A stretch of DNA of 64,000 nucleotides from Lachnospiraceae bacterium MC2017 (GCA_000701625.1 JNJK01000008.1:1-64000), one strand, 5' to 3'. Shown: positions 25,599-34,944, counted from the first letter of the stretch. Translations and numbers: made by a program. The notes: generated by a model from the sequence alone, not told the origin.

Positions 25599-26786
25599 TT
25601 ATCTTTCAACTATAGCTGCTGCACCCATTCCACCGCCAACACAAAGTGTTGCGAGGCCCTTATGGGCATCTCTCTTCTGCATCTCATAAAGAAGTGTTAC
25701 AAGGATCCGAGTACCTGAGCATCCTACCGGATGACCAAGAGCGATCGCTCCACCATTAACATTTAAGACATCACTTGAGAATCCAAGTTCTTTCTGAACT
25801 GCAACCGACTGAGCCGCAAAAGCCTCATTTGCCTCGATCAGGTCAAAATCACTGATCTGATATCCTGCCTTTGCCATTGTCTTCTTAGTTGCAGGAACAG
25901 GACCTATACCCATGATACGAGGATCACAGCCGGCAAGCTCACCTGCGATCCATGTAGCCATTGGCGTTACACCGAGTTCCTTTGCTTTTTCCTCACTCAT
26001 AACAACGATCGCTGCTGCTGCATCATTTATTCCCGATGCATTTCCTGCCGTTACAAGTCCGCCGTCTTTCTTAAATGCCGGACGAAGCTTTGAAAGGCTC
26101 TCAGGCGTGACTCCTGCACGCGGGCCCTCATCAGTATCAAATACGATAGTCTCCTTCTTCTTTTTAACCTCTACAGGAACGATCTCATCTTTGAACTTTC
26201 CGTTTTCAATAGCTTTTGCTGCCTTCTGCTGAGATGCTGCAGCAAACTCATCAAGTTCCTCACGTGTCAATTTCCACTGCTCGCAAATATTTTCTGCAGT
26301 GATACCCATATGATAATCATAAAATGCATCTGTCAGAGCATCTTTTATCATTGAATCCTGAATAGCTCCGGCTCCTGCTCCCATACGATATCCATATCGT
26401 CCGTTCGGAAGAAGGTAGGGTGCCATTGACATATTCTCCATGCCGCCTGCAACTATAATATCCGCATCGCCTGCACCAATAAGCTTTGCAGCGAGATTTA
26501 CACAATGAAGCCCTGAGCCGCAAAGAACATTTATCGTTGTTGCCGGTACTTCCTCCGGTATTCCTGCATTAAATGCAGCCTGTCTTGCCGGGTTCTGTCC
26601 GAGTCCCGCCTGGATAACACAGCCCATGTAAACTTCATCTACCTGTTCCGGCTTAACCCCTGATCTCTTTAACGCTTCTTTGATCACTACTGTTCCGAGA
26701 TCCGGAGCCGGTGTAGTTGAAAGTGCACCACCCATTACACCTATTGCTGTTCTGCATGCTCCAGCGAGCACAACTTTTCTTGCCAT
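25599..26786 (-). CDS. acetyl-CoA acetyltransferase (thiolase)
   Basis: A 395-residue biosynthetic thiolase that condenses two acetyl-CoA into acetoacetyl-CoA, the first step toward butyrate in clostridia. The active-site Cys is in NVLCGSGLH, the GHP His in [11 protein letters not shown] and the second Cys in CVGGGMGAA, with NEAFA between. ATG 26786 has GGAGG eight bases upstream. It is a single-gene unit with its own promoter and terminator, diverging from rqcH. The other butyrate-pathway genes are not in this window. Confidence 0.95.
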   Translation of the reverse strand: MARKVVLAGACRTAIGVMGGALSTTPAPDLGTVVIKEALKRSGVKPEQVDEVYMGCVIQAGLGQNPARQAAFNAGIPEEVPATTINVLCGSGLHCVNLAAKLIGAGDADIIVAGGMENMSMAPYLLPNGRYGYRMGAGAGAIQDSMIKDALTDAFYDYHMGITAENICEQWKLTREELDEFAAASQQKAAKAIENGKFKDEIVPVEVKKKKETIVFDTDEGPRAGVTPESLSKLRPAFKKDGGLVTAGNASGINDAAAAIVVMSEEKAKELGVTPMATWIAGELAGCDPRIMGIGPVPATKKTMAKAGYQISDFDLIEANEAFAAQSVAVQKELGFSSDVLNVNGGAIALGHPVGCSGTRILVTLLYEMQKRDAHKGLATLCVGGGMGAAAIVER

Positions 26787-26889
26787 TAGAAATACCTCCA
26801 TGTAAGTTAATTTTGAAAAACAGGTTACCCTGGTCTCCGTCGTCACATGCGTGGCGTTCGTGCGGCCATAAATTGTTAAATCATTAACG

Positions 26890-26918
26890 ATGATACCATA
26901 CTACCCCTGTAAAATCAA
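26890..26918 (-). promoter_or_regulatory. promoter of the thiolase gene
   Basis: On the minus strand: TTGATT (26913-26918), 17-base spacer, TATCAT (26890-26895). It would give a leader of about 95 bases. The rqcH promoter lies 13 bases away in the opposite direction. Confidence 0.7.
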
Positions 26919-26930
26919 GGGAACGACGCG

Positions 26931-26959
26931 TATACAATGTAACTTCAAGCGTGTATAAT
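26931..26959 (+). promoter_or_regulatory. promoter of rqcH
   Basis: TATACA (26931-26936), 17-base spacer, perfect TATAAT (26954-26959). The start would be about 28 bases before the rqcH ATG, which has a GAAAGGA site. Confidence 0.65.
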
Positions 26960-26994
26960 AATATTCGCTGTAACTTACAACAGAAAGGATAAAT

Positions 26995-28755
26995 ATGGCA
27001 TTTGACGGAATAACTACTGCCGCCATGGTCAGTGAGATCAGAAATCGAGCTGTCGGCGGACGTCTTTATAAAATTGCGCAGCCGGATCCCGATGCGATCC
27101 TGCTTACTATCAAAACAAACGACGGAAAAACTGACAGACTTATGATCTCTGCCAGTGCTTCACTTCCTTTTGTTTACTATACTGACGAGAACAAACCAAG
27201 CCCTATGGTCGCTCCAAATTTCTGTATGCTCTTACGTAAGCATCTGCAAAACGGACGCATCACCGATGTTTCTCAGCCGGGACTGGAACGTATCATCAGG
27301 ATCGGTGCAGAACATCTTGATGAAATGGGTGACCTGAAGCGTAAAGTTCTCGTTATTGAGCTCATGGGAAAATACAGCAATATAATCTTTACCGAAGAAG
27401 ACAATACTGTAATCGACAGCATTAAACACATTTCTGCTGCCGTAAGCTCGGTCCGCACCGTTCTCCCCGGCTCCGAATACTTTATACCGATGACTCAGGA
27501 TAAGCTTGATCCAACTTCAGATATTTCCTATGAAACTTTTTCTACTGCTGTACTTCACAAGGCGCAAAACATTATAAAAGCACTTTACAACACTTTTACG
27601 GGATTTTCGCCTGTAGCTGCCAGCGAACTCTGTCACAGAGCCGGTCTCGATGGAAACGCTTCGGTTGCATCAATGACTCCGGATGATACTGAACGCCTTT
27701 ACTCCTGCTTTAAGGCACTTATGGACGATATCAAAAACGAAAACTTCGATCCGGTACTGATCTACGAAAAAGATGAACCGCGTGAATTCGCCGCGATCCC
27801 TCTTTCCGAATATGATGACCTTAAATCAGAGCATCTTTCCAGTATGTCCGAAGTATTAAAAAGATACTATGCAGAAAGAGATGCTGTTACCCGCATACGG
27901 CAGCGCTCAACCGATCTCCGCAAGATCGTATCTACAACTCTTGAGCGTGCTGTAAAAAAATATGACATTCAGCAGAAACAGCTAAGAGACACTCAGAAGA
28001 AAGATAAATTCAGAATATACGGAGAAATGCTCAATACTTACGGATATTCTGCCGCTCCCGGCGACAAGAGTCTGACCTGTATAAACTATTATGATAATAC
28101 AGAAATAGTCATCCCTCTCGATCCACAAAAAACAGCTCTTGAAAATGCTCAGAAATACTTCGACCGTTATCAAAAATTAAAACGTACAGAAGAAGCTGTC
28201 AGCGAGCAGCTGATCGAAACCAAAAACGATATAGATCATCTGGAATCCATTCAGAATTCTCTGGACATTGCCGAAAACGAAGCAGATCTGAAAGATATAA
28301 GGCGGGAGCTCGCCGAATCCGGATACATAAAGAAACACACATCCCGCAAGGGAAGCGGACGAACCGAGAGCAGCAAACCTCTTCATTATATTTCTAGCGA
28401 TGGCTATGATCTCTATGTTGGAAAAAACAATTATCAGAATGATCAGCTGACATTTAAGTTTGCTACCGGAAATGACTGGTGGTTTCACTCAAAGAAATTC
28501 CCGGGTTCTCACGTAATCCTCCGAGTTGGACAGGGAGATCCGGATAATCTTCCCGACCGGGTATTTAATGAAGCCGGCGCTCTTGCAGCCTATTACAGCA
28601 AAGGCCGCGGTCAGTCAAAAGTCGAGATCGACTATGTAAAAAAGAAAGAAGTAAAGAAACCTGCCGGATCAAAACCCGGTTTTGTCGTTTATTATACAAA
28701 CTACTCTATGGCCATAGATTCTGACATTTCAACTCTGAAACTGGTTAGAGAATAA
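26995..28755 (+). CDS. rqcH: ribosome quality-control protein RqcH (NFACT family)
   Basis: A 586-residue NFACT protein (also annotated as fibronectin-binding protein) that binds obstructed 50S subunits and recruits tRNA-Ala to add C-terminal alanine tails. The NFACT-N domain (about 1-190), helix-hairpin-helix, long coiled coil (about 290-445) and NFACT-R domain with DWWFHSKKFPGSHVILR (about 490-580) are present. The catalytic Asp-Arg pair of well-studied homologues reads Glu98-Arg99 here. It is a single-gene unit. Together with ssrA/smpB, the cell has two independent routes for rescuing stalled translation. Confidence 0.92.
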   Translation: MAFDGITTAAMVSEIRNRAVGGRLYKIAQPDPDAILLTIKTNDGKTDRLMISASASLPFVYYTDENKPSPMVAPNFCMLLRKHLQNGRITDVSQPGLERIIRIGAEHLDEMGDLKRKVLVIELMGKYSNIIFTEEDNTVIDSIKHISAAVSSVRTVLPGSEYFIPMTQDKLDPTSDISYETFSTAVLHKAQNIIKALYNTFTGFSPVAASELCHRAGLDGNASVASMTPDDTERLYSCFKALMDDIKNENFDPVLIYEKDEPREFAAIPLSEYDDLKSEHLSSMSEVLKRYYAERDAVTRIRQRSTDLRKIVSTTLERAVKKYDIQQKQLRDTQKKDKFRIYGEMLNTYGYSAAPGDKSLTCINYYDNTEIVIPLDPQKTALENAQKYFDRYQKLKRTEEAVSEQLIETKNDIDHLESIQNSLDIAENEADLKDIRRELAESGYIKKHTSRKGSGRTESSKPLHYISSDGYDLYVGKNNYQNDQLTFKFATGNDWWFHSKKFPGSHVILRVGQGDPDNLPDRVFNEAGALAAYYSKGRGQSKVEIDYVKKKEVKKPAGSKPGFVVYYTNYSMAIDSDISTLKLVRE

Positions 28756-28773
28756 ATTTCCTATAAGTTAAAA
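28755..28773 (-). repeat. copy 3 of a recurrent gene-end motif
   Basis: On the minus strand: TTTTAACTTATAGGAAATT. It matches copy 2 exactly over this length. It lies where the U tract of the minus-strand reading of the 28777-28832 terminator ends and directly after the rqcH stop codon on the plus strand. Confidence 0.55.
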
Positions 28774-28776
28774 ATA

Positions 28777-28832
28777 AAAGCTGTGAAAGCTTTTTTGAGA
28801 AAAACTACTCAAAAGGCTTTCACAGCTTTTTT
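28777..28832. terminator. bidirectional terminator between rqcH and the secreted-protein gene
   Basis: AAAAGCTGTGAAAGC(TTTTTTGAG) at 28777-28800 pairs almost fully with 28808-28832, a stem of over 20 bases with a small A-rich loop. T runs lie on the 3' side on both strands. It ends rqcH and, from the other side, the glgA operon, whose last stop codon it overlaps. Confidence 0.88.
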
Positions 28833-29349
28833 AGTCATTATCTGTTAAAGGATAAACACAGGTATACGGCCAATATTCTATTTGGTTTTCTTCCTCTGTA
28901 TTACCTATGATGATCTGAAATTCCACCCCTTTTTTCTCTGCATTGGCTTTAAGCACTTCTTTTACTTTCGCCGCAATCTTTTCATTCACTCCATGAAGCG
29001 CACGACTATCCATCGCCACAGCCGTAGACGGTATTTCCGCAAACATTTTAGCCTGTGGAAAGCAAAGAAGCGTTGTCTGCTCTTTATCATAAAGGCAGTA
29101 GCTAAACGAAGAAAAATTGGGGTTGCCATCTGCAACCTCTATGTATTTTAGCTGAATCTGATTTACAAAGGTATTATTTGCGATCTTCTCAATATCTTCA
29201 CCAACATGAACACCTGTGATCATGTTATTCGGTCTGATCGAATGAGCATTGAGGATCGTCTGTTTCTCAGAAATCTCAGCCTGTGCTGTCACACTGAAAA
29301 ACAATGTGAACAGCACGATCATCATGCAGATATAACATAATTTTTTCAT
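28831..29349 (-). CDS. small secreted protein with a degenerate BspA-type leucine-rich repeat
   Basis: A 172-residue protein with a clear signal peptide (MKKLCYICMMIVLFTLFFSV, cleavage near AQA-E). The mature part contains VADGNPNFSSFSYCLYDKEQ, TTLLCFPQAK, IPSTAVAM and a Gly-rich stop, matching one unit of BspA/TpLRR (LRR_5) proteins, in which NPNYSSIDGVLYDKD...LLxYP...IP is the consensus. Only one such unit is evident, so it may be a minimal or degraded LRR protein. Its start overlaps the glgA stop by four bases (ATGA), implying translational coupling. Function unknown; the pairing with a cytoplasmic glycogen synthase is odd. Confidence 0.75.
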   Translation of the reverse strand: MKKLCYICMMIVLFTLFFSVTAQAEISEKQTILNAHSIRPNNMITGVHVGEDIEKIANNTFVNQIQLKYIEVADGNPNFSSFSYCLYDKEQTTLLCFPQAKMFAEIPSTAVAMDSRALHGVNEKIAAKVKEVLKANAEKKGVEFQIIIGNTEEENQIEYWPYTCVYPLTDND

Positions 29350-30791
29350 GGTCTCAGCCAGTCATACATATCCTGGTATTGCCGTGCAGATACTGCCCAA
29401 GAGAAATCCGCTGCCATATCACGATCAATTATCTTATTCCATTCACGTCTGTGATTAACGTAAACATTATGAGCATAATGGATTGCTCCCAGCATCTCAT
29501 GCGCATTATAGTTCGTGAAGGAAAATCCTGTTCCCTTTCCTTCAAACTCATTATAAGGCTCGACAGTATCTTTAAGACCGCCTGTCTCACGAACGATCGG
29601 AACTGTACCGTATCTCAGTGACATCAGCTGACTCAGTCCGCAAGGCTCAAATAAACTCGGCATCAGGAACGCATCACATGATCCATAGATCTTATGCGAA
29701 AGTTCCTCTGAGTAATAGATATTCGCACGAACCTTATCGTTGTACTTCCAGTCATAATGACGGAACATATTCTCGTACTGTTCCTCACCTGTACCAAGTA
29801 CTACAAGCTGTATATCGTCATTACACAGCTCATCCATTACATATGAAACAAGATCAAGTCCCTTCTGACCGGTAAGTCTCGAAACAATACCTATCATAAA
29901 GGCGTTATCACTGCGATAAAGACCCAGCTGCTTCTGCAATGCACGCTTATTCTTTATCTTTTCCTTGCGGAAATTCTTTGCATTGTACTTATGTTCAAGG
30001 AATGGGTCTGTTTCCGGATTATATGTACCGTAATCAATACCATTGACTATACCGCGCAGATCATGCTCTCTGGCTCTCAAAAGACCATCCAGCTTTTCAC
30101 CATAAAACTCAGTCTTGATCTCTTCTGCATATGTGCTGCTCACAGTTGTGATCGCATCAGCATAAACAAGTCCACCCTTCAGGACATTTGCATCTTTATA
30201 CGCTTCCAGTTTATCCGGTGCAAAATAGTAATCTGACAGGCCGGAAAACTGCTGGATCGTTTCAACATCCCATGTTCCCTGAAATTTAAGATTGTGGATC
30301 GTCAGAACTGTCTTGATACCTCTGAAGAAATCTCCAGCCTGAAAACTATCATGGATATAGACAGGTATCATAGCAGTCTGCCAGTCATGACAATGAATGA
30401 TATCCGGTCTGAAATTGATAAGCGGCATCGCAGAAAGTGCTGCCCTTGAGAAGAAAATAAATCTTTCAAGATCCCACTTTGTATCAGTCGTATATGCCGA
30501 TTCACCGGAGAAATAGTACTCATTATCGATGAAATAATATGTTACGCCATCCCACTGTGTCTTAAATATACCAACATAGACATTCTGTCCATTATACGGC
30601 ATATAGAAATTTGTAACGTACTCAAGCATGTCCTTATATTTCTGATACATGCAATTATACTTTGGCATCATGACACGTACGTCAAAATAACGCTTATCGA
30701 AATTTGCCGGCAATGATCCTACAACATCCGCCAATCCACCTGTTTTAATAAACGGAACAGCTTCAGATGCAACAAAAAGTACATTTTTCAT
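29346..30791 (-). CDS. glgA: glycogen synthase
   Basis: A 481-residue GT5 enzyme that elongates alpha-1,4-glucan from ADP-glucose. The N terminus FVASEAVPFIKTGGLADVVG contains the KTGGL motif that binds ADP-glucose; LTIHNLKFQGTWD, SRLTGQKGLDL and the C-terminal PSLFEPCGLSQLMSLRYGTVPIVRETGGLKDTV are typical. The length is normal. No other glg genes lie in the window. A promoter and a short palindrome lie upstream, and recN precedes it. Confidence 0.96.
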   Translation of the reverse strand: MKNVLFVASEAVPFIKTGGLADVVGSLPANFDKRYFDVRVMMPKYNCMYQKYKDMLEYVTNFYMPYNGQNVYVGIFKTQWDGVTYYFIDNEYYFSGESAYTTDTKWDLERFIFFSRAALSAMPLINFRPDIIHCHDWQTAMIPVYIHDSFQAGDFFRGIKTVLTIHNLKFQGTWDVETIQQFSGLSDYYFAPDKLEAYKDANVLKGGLVYADAITTVSSTYAEEIKTEFYGEKLDGLLRAREHDLRGIVNGIDYGTYNPETDPFLEHKYNAKNFRKEKIKNKRALQKQLGLYRSDNAFMIGIVSRLTGQKGLDLVSYVMDELCNDDIQLVVLGTGEEQYENMFRHYDWKYNDKVRANIYYSEELSHKIYGSCDAFLMPSLFEPCGLSQLMSLRYGTVPIVRETGGLKDTVEPYNEFEGKGTGFSFTNYNAHEMLGAIHYAHNVYVNHRREWNKIIDRDMAADFSWAVSARQYQDMYDWLRP

Positions 30792-30832
30792 AATTCTACC
30801 CCCGAAATAGAAACCCCTTTTTCGGATTCCTG

Positions 30833-30847
30833 TTCTCTATTAGAGAA
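30833..30847. promoter_or_regulatory. palindrome in the glgA leader, possible operator
   Basis: TTCTCTA-T-TAGAGAA is a perfect 7-base-arm palindrome between the probable glgA -10 box and its start codon. It is suited to a dimeric repressor, but no regulator is identifiable. CCGAAA/TTTCGG arms nearer the gene form a second small hairpin. Confidence 0.4.
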
Positions 30848-30875
30848 TACACAAACGCGTATATCCTCTTTTAAC

Positions 30876-30881
30876 ATTATA
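30876..30881 (-). promoter_or_regulatory. -10 box likely driving glgA
   Basis: A perfect TATAAT on the minus strand just after the recN stop codon. The -35 region (ACTTCA at 16 bases) is poor, so activation or the upstream transcript may contribute. Transcription would start about 80 bases before glgA. Confidence 0.45.
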
Positions 30882-30894
30882 CACCATTCAGGGG

Positions 30895-32583
30895 TTATGA
30901 AGTCTTCTTTTTCGTTTTATCTGCTAATTCCTTCATTTCTTCTGCATTTTGACGCACGGTTTCCGTCATTTCCGCGCCTGAAAGCATGCGTCCGAGCTCA
31001 TCTATGATCTCTTCTCTCTGAAGTTCTCGTATTCCTGTCAGTGTTCTTCCTTCCTCCACAGTCTTCTTTATAAGAAAATGATGATCTGCCATCGCTGCTA
31101 TCTGCGGAAGATGTGTAATAAGAATAACCTGGTGACGCCCTGACAAACTTGCAAGGCTCTCAGATACCTTTTGTGCTGTTCTGCCACTTATACCTGTATC
31201 TATCTCATCAAATATAAGCGTATCAATCTGATCTGTATCTGCAAGAACTGTTTTTAACGCAAGCATGACACGAGATAGTTCACCTCCGCTGGCAACATCT
31301 TTTAAGGCCTTTAATGTCTCACCGGGATTTGTTGAGATCATGAATTCTACATCATCTGCACCGTTTTCTGTATAGCCATTGTCTGCGCTTCTCACGGCTA
31401 TTTCAAACTGTACCGTCTCAAAATTGAGCCCTATCAGAGCTTTTTTCATCCGACCGCCAAGTTCAGCTGCATTTTTCTTTCTCTCAACCGTCAATTCTTC
31501 TGCTGCACTGAAAAGCTCTTTTTCTGAAGCTGCAAGCTTTTCCTCCAGTTCAGCACGATATGCATCTGCATTTTCCAGCTGCTCCAGCTTCTTTTGCCTG
31601 ATCTCGAGAGATTCCAGTATCTCAGGAATGCTTTTCCCATACTTCATTTTTAATTCATTAATACGGTTTAACCTCTCGGTAACTTCGTTATATTCCTCTT
31701 CGGAAAATGATAATCCCGAAAGATATGATTCCAGATCACGTCTTATATCCGAAAGAAGCGAATCCAGGTCATTTAATTCCTGCATAAGACCTGAAGCCTC
31801 TTTATCCAGATCTGCTGCTGCATTAAACGCACGTACAGCCCTTCCGATCATTTCTCCGGCAGCTTCATCTCCTCCAATGAGAGAAGATGCCTCACCTGCC
31901 GCTTCCGCAATCTTTCTTGAGTTATTCATAAACGAAAATCGTTCTTCCAATGACTCATCTTCACCGTCTTTTAACGAAGCCTCTTCTATCTCACCGATTT
32001 CATAGCGCAGGAGATCAGCTTCTCTTAGTCTCTCCGATTCATCTGTGGAAATAGCCTTTAATTCATCACGTATAGACTTAACACAATGATACTGCTTTCT
32101 GTAATTATCCAAAAGCAGCTCAGCTTTTCTCCCCGCATAACGGTCAAGTATCAGAAGATGATTCTTTTTATAAAGAAGAGACTGATGTTCATGCTGACCA
32201 TGGATATCTATAAGTATCCCGGATATCTCTCTTAAAAGAGATCCTGTAACCGTAACACCATTGATCTTTGCCGTTCCTCTTCCACCACTGAATCTCCTGC
32301 GGATTATCACCAGGCCATCATCTTCCACAGGAATATCCAGATCACGTATCTTTTTGCGTTCTTCTTCCCTGTCCAGTGCAAAAACCAGCTCAACTTCAGC
32401 CGGCTTTTCCGGATCTCGTGCAATATCTGCTCTTGCCTTGCCACCGAGAGCAAGGCTTACACTTCCGATAACAAGAGATTTTCCGGCTCCTGTCTCTCCT
32501 GAAAATACATTAAGCCCCTCACCAAAGGTTACCTCTTCTTTTTCAATAAGTGCCAGATTATTCACACTTAAACTGATTAACAT
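30895..32583 (-). CDS. recN: DNA repair protein RecN
   Basis: A 562-residue SMC-like ATPase acting early in double-strand-break repair. Walker A is FSGETGAGKSLVIGS; the central region (about 160-370) is a predicted antiparallel coiled coil; the ABC signature LSRVMLALK with Walker B TLIFDEIDTGISG follows, then HLPQIAAMAD. The length is standard. It ends the argR-recN pair; in sporulating clostridia the next genes are usually spoIVB and spo0A, but here glgA follows. Confidence 0.96.
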   Translation of the reverse strand: MLISLSVNNLALIEKEEVTFGEGLNVFSGETGAGKSLVIGSVSLALGGKARADIARDPEKPAEVELVFALDREEERKKIRDLDIPVEDDGLVIIRRRFSGGRGTAKINGVTVTGSLLREISGILIDIHGQHEHQSLLYKKNHLLILDRYAGRKAELLLDNYRKQYHCVKSIRDELKAISTDESERLREADLLRYEIGEIEEASLKDGEDESLEERFSFMNNSRKIAEAAGEASSLIGGDEAAGEMIGRAVRAFNAAADLDKEASGLMQELNDLDSLLSDIRRDLESYLSGLSFSEEEYNEVTERLNRINELKMKYGKSIPEILESLEIRQKKLEQLENADAYRAELEEKLAASEKELFSAAEELTVERKKNAAELGGRMKKALIGLNFETVQFEIAVRSADNGYTENGADDVEFMISTNPGETLKALKDVASGGELSRVMLALKTVLADTDQIDTLIFDEIDTGISGRTAQKVSESLASLSGRHQVILITHLPQIAAMADHHFLIKKTVEEGRTLTGIRELQREEIIDELGRMLSGAEMTETVRQNAEEMKELADKTKKKTS

Positions 32584-32653
32584 TATATCTCCTTAGCTCC
32601 CCGAAGCCCCGTATATTTGTTCTCAAACACTTGTTCGCTAAAATAATAACATT

Positions 32654-32697
32654 AAAAGGAAGATCCTGCAATATTAAAATTACAAAATCTTCCTTTT
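32654..32697. terminator. terminator between argR and recN
   Basis: AAAAGGAAGAT (32654-32664) pairs with ATCTTCCTTTT (32687-32697) around an A/T-rich loop. The minus-strand 3' end is CCTTTTAATG. It lies between the argR stop and the recN start and may end or attenuate the asp23-to-argR transcript. Confidence 0.65.
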
Positions 32698-32717
32698 GTG
32701 CTTTAAACATATGTGTA

Positions 32718-33164
32718 TCAAAACATATCCAGAACAACAGCACGGACATGCTCTGCTTCAAGAGATGTCTTCGCTACACACATTATTGTGTCATCTCCTG
32801 CTATACTTCCCACTATTTCCGGCATTTTCATTGCATCGAGCGCCGCTGCCACCGCCATTGCCATTCCGCTGACCGTCTTGATCACGATCATATTCTGCGC
32901 AGTGTCAGCCGAGATAATTCCCTCTTTCATCACCCGCACATATTTCTTGCCAAGATCCTGATCTCCGTTCCTGCCACGAACATACTTCTGATGTCCCTCC
33001 TGACCCGGAACTTTTGCAAGATGCAATTCACGAATGTCTCTTGATACTGTAGCCTGTGTAACATCATACCCGGATTCGCGGAGCCTGTCTGCAAGTTCTT
33101 CCTGAGTTTCTATATTGTATTTTTCGATCAATTCAATGATCTTTTCCTGTCGTTTCTGTTTCAA
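32718..33164 (-). CDS. argR: arginine repressor
   Basis: A 148-residue transcription factor that controls arginine synthesis and catabolism. The N-terminal winged helix (about 1-70) contains TQEELADRLRESGYDVTQAT and SRDIRELHLAKV. The C-terminal hexamerisation/arginine-binding domain has AVAAALDAMKMPEIVGSIAGDDTI with the conserved GDDT. argR between nadK and recN is a widely conserved clostridial order, so its target genes need not be adjacent. Confidence 0.95.
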   Translation of the reverse strand: MKQKRQEKIIELIEKYNIETQEELADRLRESGYDVTQATVSRDIRELHLAKVPGQEGHQKYVRGRNGDQDLGKKYVRVMKEGIISADTAQNMIVIKTVSGMAMAVAAALDAMKMPEIVGSIAGDDTIMCVAKTSLEAEHVRAVVLDMF

Positions 33165-33211
33165 TTTTACCCCTTCCGTTAATTAAACCCTTTACGCCTT
33201 TTTTATCGGCA

Positions 33212-34048
33212 TCAGGAGCGGAATTTATTACTTAGCACGGAAAGAAAACTTCCCGGATTAATACGAATTATGCGAGTCACCTTTGCGGAACGACGTACAT
33301 CCACTATATCGCCTTTTTTCAGATCCACAGGACTATGTCCATCAAAACATGCTACCGACATGCCTTCTTTGACAGATACACTGATCGTATCGTCCGCTGA
33401 AAGCACGATACTTCGCGTATTCAGCGTATGTGGACATATTGGCGTGATCACCATCATCCTTGCTCTGGGCTCAATTATAGGTCCTCCTGCCGACATGGAA
33501 TATGCTGTAGAACCTGTAGGTGTACAGACTATTATTCCATCAGCTCTAAACGAGCTTAAATAACGTCCGTTGACACTGACTTCATATTCGCCAAGATGAA
33601 GCGTACCTGCCGCATGAAGCACAACGTCATTAAGCGCTCTCGACTCAGCCAGAAGCTTTCCCGAAGGATCGCTTACCCGACCACAGAGCATCATACGTTC
33701 TTCTATCTCAAACCGATCATCTATAAGCCGATCGAGCGAATGCTCCAAACCATCAACCTCAACATCTGTGAGATATCCAAGAGTGCCCTGATTGACTCCA
33801 AGCATCGGAAGTCCTGTATCTACTATATCTCTTGCTGCCGCGATCAAAGTTCCGTCCCCACCGATCACGATTATGCACTCTGTTTCTTCCGGTATATGTG
33901 TAGAATCTGTATAATGCCCATCTTCCATGGGACCATCTGCAGATACTTCAACAACACGATCATGCTGAACAAGATAATTTCGAATCCGATTTGTGACAGC
34001 AAGGTTTCTGTCACGATTGCGATTAGTGATCACATAGAAGTTCCTCAT
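33212..34048 (-). CDS. nadK: NAD kinase
   Basis: A 278-residue enzyme that phosphorylates NAD to NADP. The catalytic GGDG motif is in VIGGDGTLIAAARD, followed by GVNQGTLGYLTDV, the conserved NDVVLH and TPTGSTAYSMSAGGPI. The length is normal. It lies 16 bases after tlyA. Confidence 0.96.
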   Translation of the reverse strand: MRNFYVITNRNRDRNLAVTNRIRNYLVQHDRVVEVSADGPMEDGHYTDSTHIPEETECIIVIGGDGTLIAAARDIVDTGLPMLGVNQGTLGYLTDVEVDGLEHSLDRLIDDRFEIEERMMLCGRVSDPSGKLLAESRALNDVVLHAAGTLHLGEYEVSVNGRYLSSFRADGIIVCTPTGSTAYSMSAGGPIIEPRARMMVITPICPHTLNTRSIVLSADDTISVSVKEGMSVACFDGHSPVDLKKGDIVDVRRSAKVTRIIRINPGSFLSVLSNKFRS

Positions 34049-34064
34049 GTCAGTTCCTCATATC

Positions 34065-34901
34065 TTATTTATCAAGTGAATCATGTGCTGCTTCTACTGT
34101 ATTTCGAATAATTTCGGGATCTTTTTCCGGCAGTATCAATAAAGATGTATATTTCTCATTATCAGCATTCTTTGTAAGATACATCAAGTATTCAATATTT
34201 CCCTCCGGTCCTCTGATCGGAGAGTATTCAAGTCCGACTATATTAAAACCATTTTCTCTGGCCATATTCAGTGTATTAGTGATCACTTCTTCATGAACTG
34301 CCGGATCACGTACTACACCCTTTTTGCCAACCTTATCCTTACCGGCCTCAAACTGAGGCTTAATAAGGCATACCATTTCTCCATCTTCACTTAAGATAGG
34401 AAATGCTGCCGGTAATATCTTTGAAAGTGAAATAAAAGAAACATCACAGGAAGCAAAATCAGGTCTGTCCTCTAAATCCTCCGGTGTCAGATAACGAAAG
34501 TTAGTTTTTTCCATACAAACAACTCTTTCGTCATTTCTAAGAGACCAGGCCAATTGACCGTATCCTACATCTATGGAATAAACCTTAACCGCACCATTCT
34601 GCAGCATGCAATCCGTGAAACCGCCTGTAGATGCTCCTATGTCCATACAGATCTTTCCATCGAGTTTCACAGGAAATGCTGCCATCGCCTTCTCAAGCTT
34701 TAGACCACCGCGACTCACATACTTTAGTTTCTGGCCTCTATGCTCTATATTGGCAGTTTCAGGAAAAGATGAGCCGGGCTTATCCTCTTTCTGTCCATCG
34801 ACATAGACTTCTCCGCTCATTATATATGCCTTTGCCTGCTCTCTCGAAGGTGCAAGCCCTCTCTCGAAAAGCAGTACGTCCAGTCTCTTTTTCTGACTCA
34901 T
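34065..34901 (-). CDS. tlyA: TlyA-family rRNA 2'-O-methyltransferase
   Basis: A 278-residue protein with an N-terminal S4 RNA-binding domain (about 5-65, RLDVLLFERGLAPSREQAKAYI) and an FtsJ-like methyltransferase domain (about 70-250; GASTGGFTD is the SAM loop, SCDVSFISL and LIKPQFEAG carry the K-D-K-E residues). Homologues methylate ribose in 16S and/or 23S rRNA. Some clostridial proteins of this family have been called hemolysins, but that is historical. ATG 34901 has an AAAGG site and the usual N terminus. Confidence 0.93.
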   Translation of the reverse strand: MSQKKRLDVLLFERGLAPSREQAKAYIMSGEVYVDGQKEDKPGSSFPETANIEHRGQKLKYVSRGGLKLEKAMAAFPVKLDGKICMDIGASTGGFTDCMLQNGAVKVYSIDVGYGQLAWSLRNDERVVCMEKTNFRYLTPEDLEDRPDFASCDVSFISLSKILPAAFPILSEDGEMVCLIKPQFEAGKDKVGKKGVVRDPAVHEEVITNTLNMARENGFNIVGLEYSPIRGPEGNIEYLMYLTKNADNEKYTSLLILPEKDPEIIRNTVEAAHDSLDK

Positions 34902-34944
34902 TCCTATTACCTTTCCTCTATAAAACACCGGATTAAATCAATTT

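Noticed and set aside
31379-32005. Plus-strand open frame of 208 codons opposite recN
   Set aside because: Ser/Ala/Ile-rich low-complexity composition typical of the reverse complement of a coiled-coil gene; no start signal.
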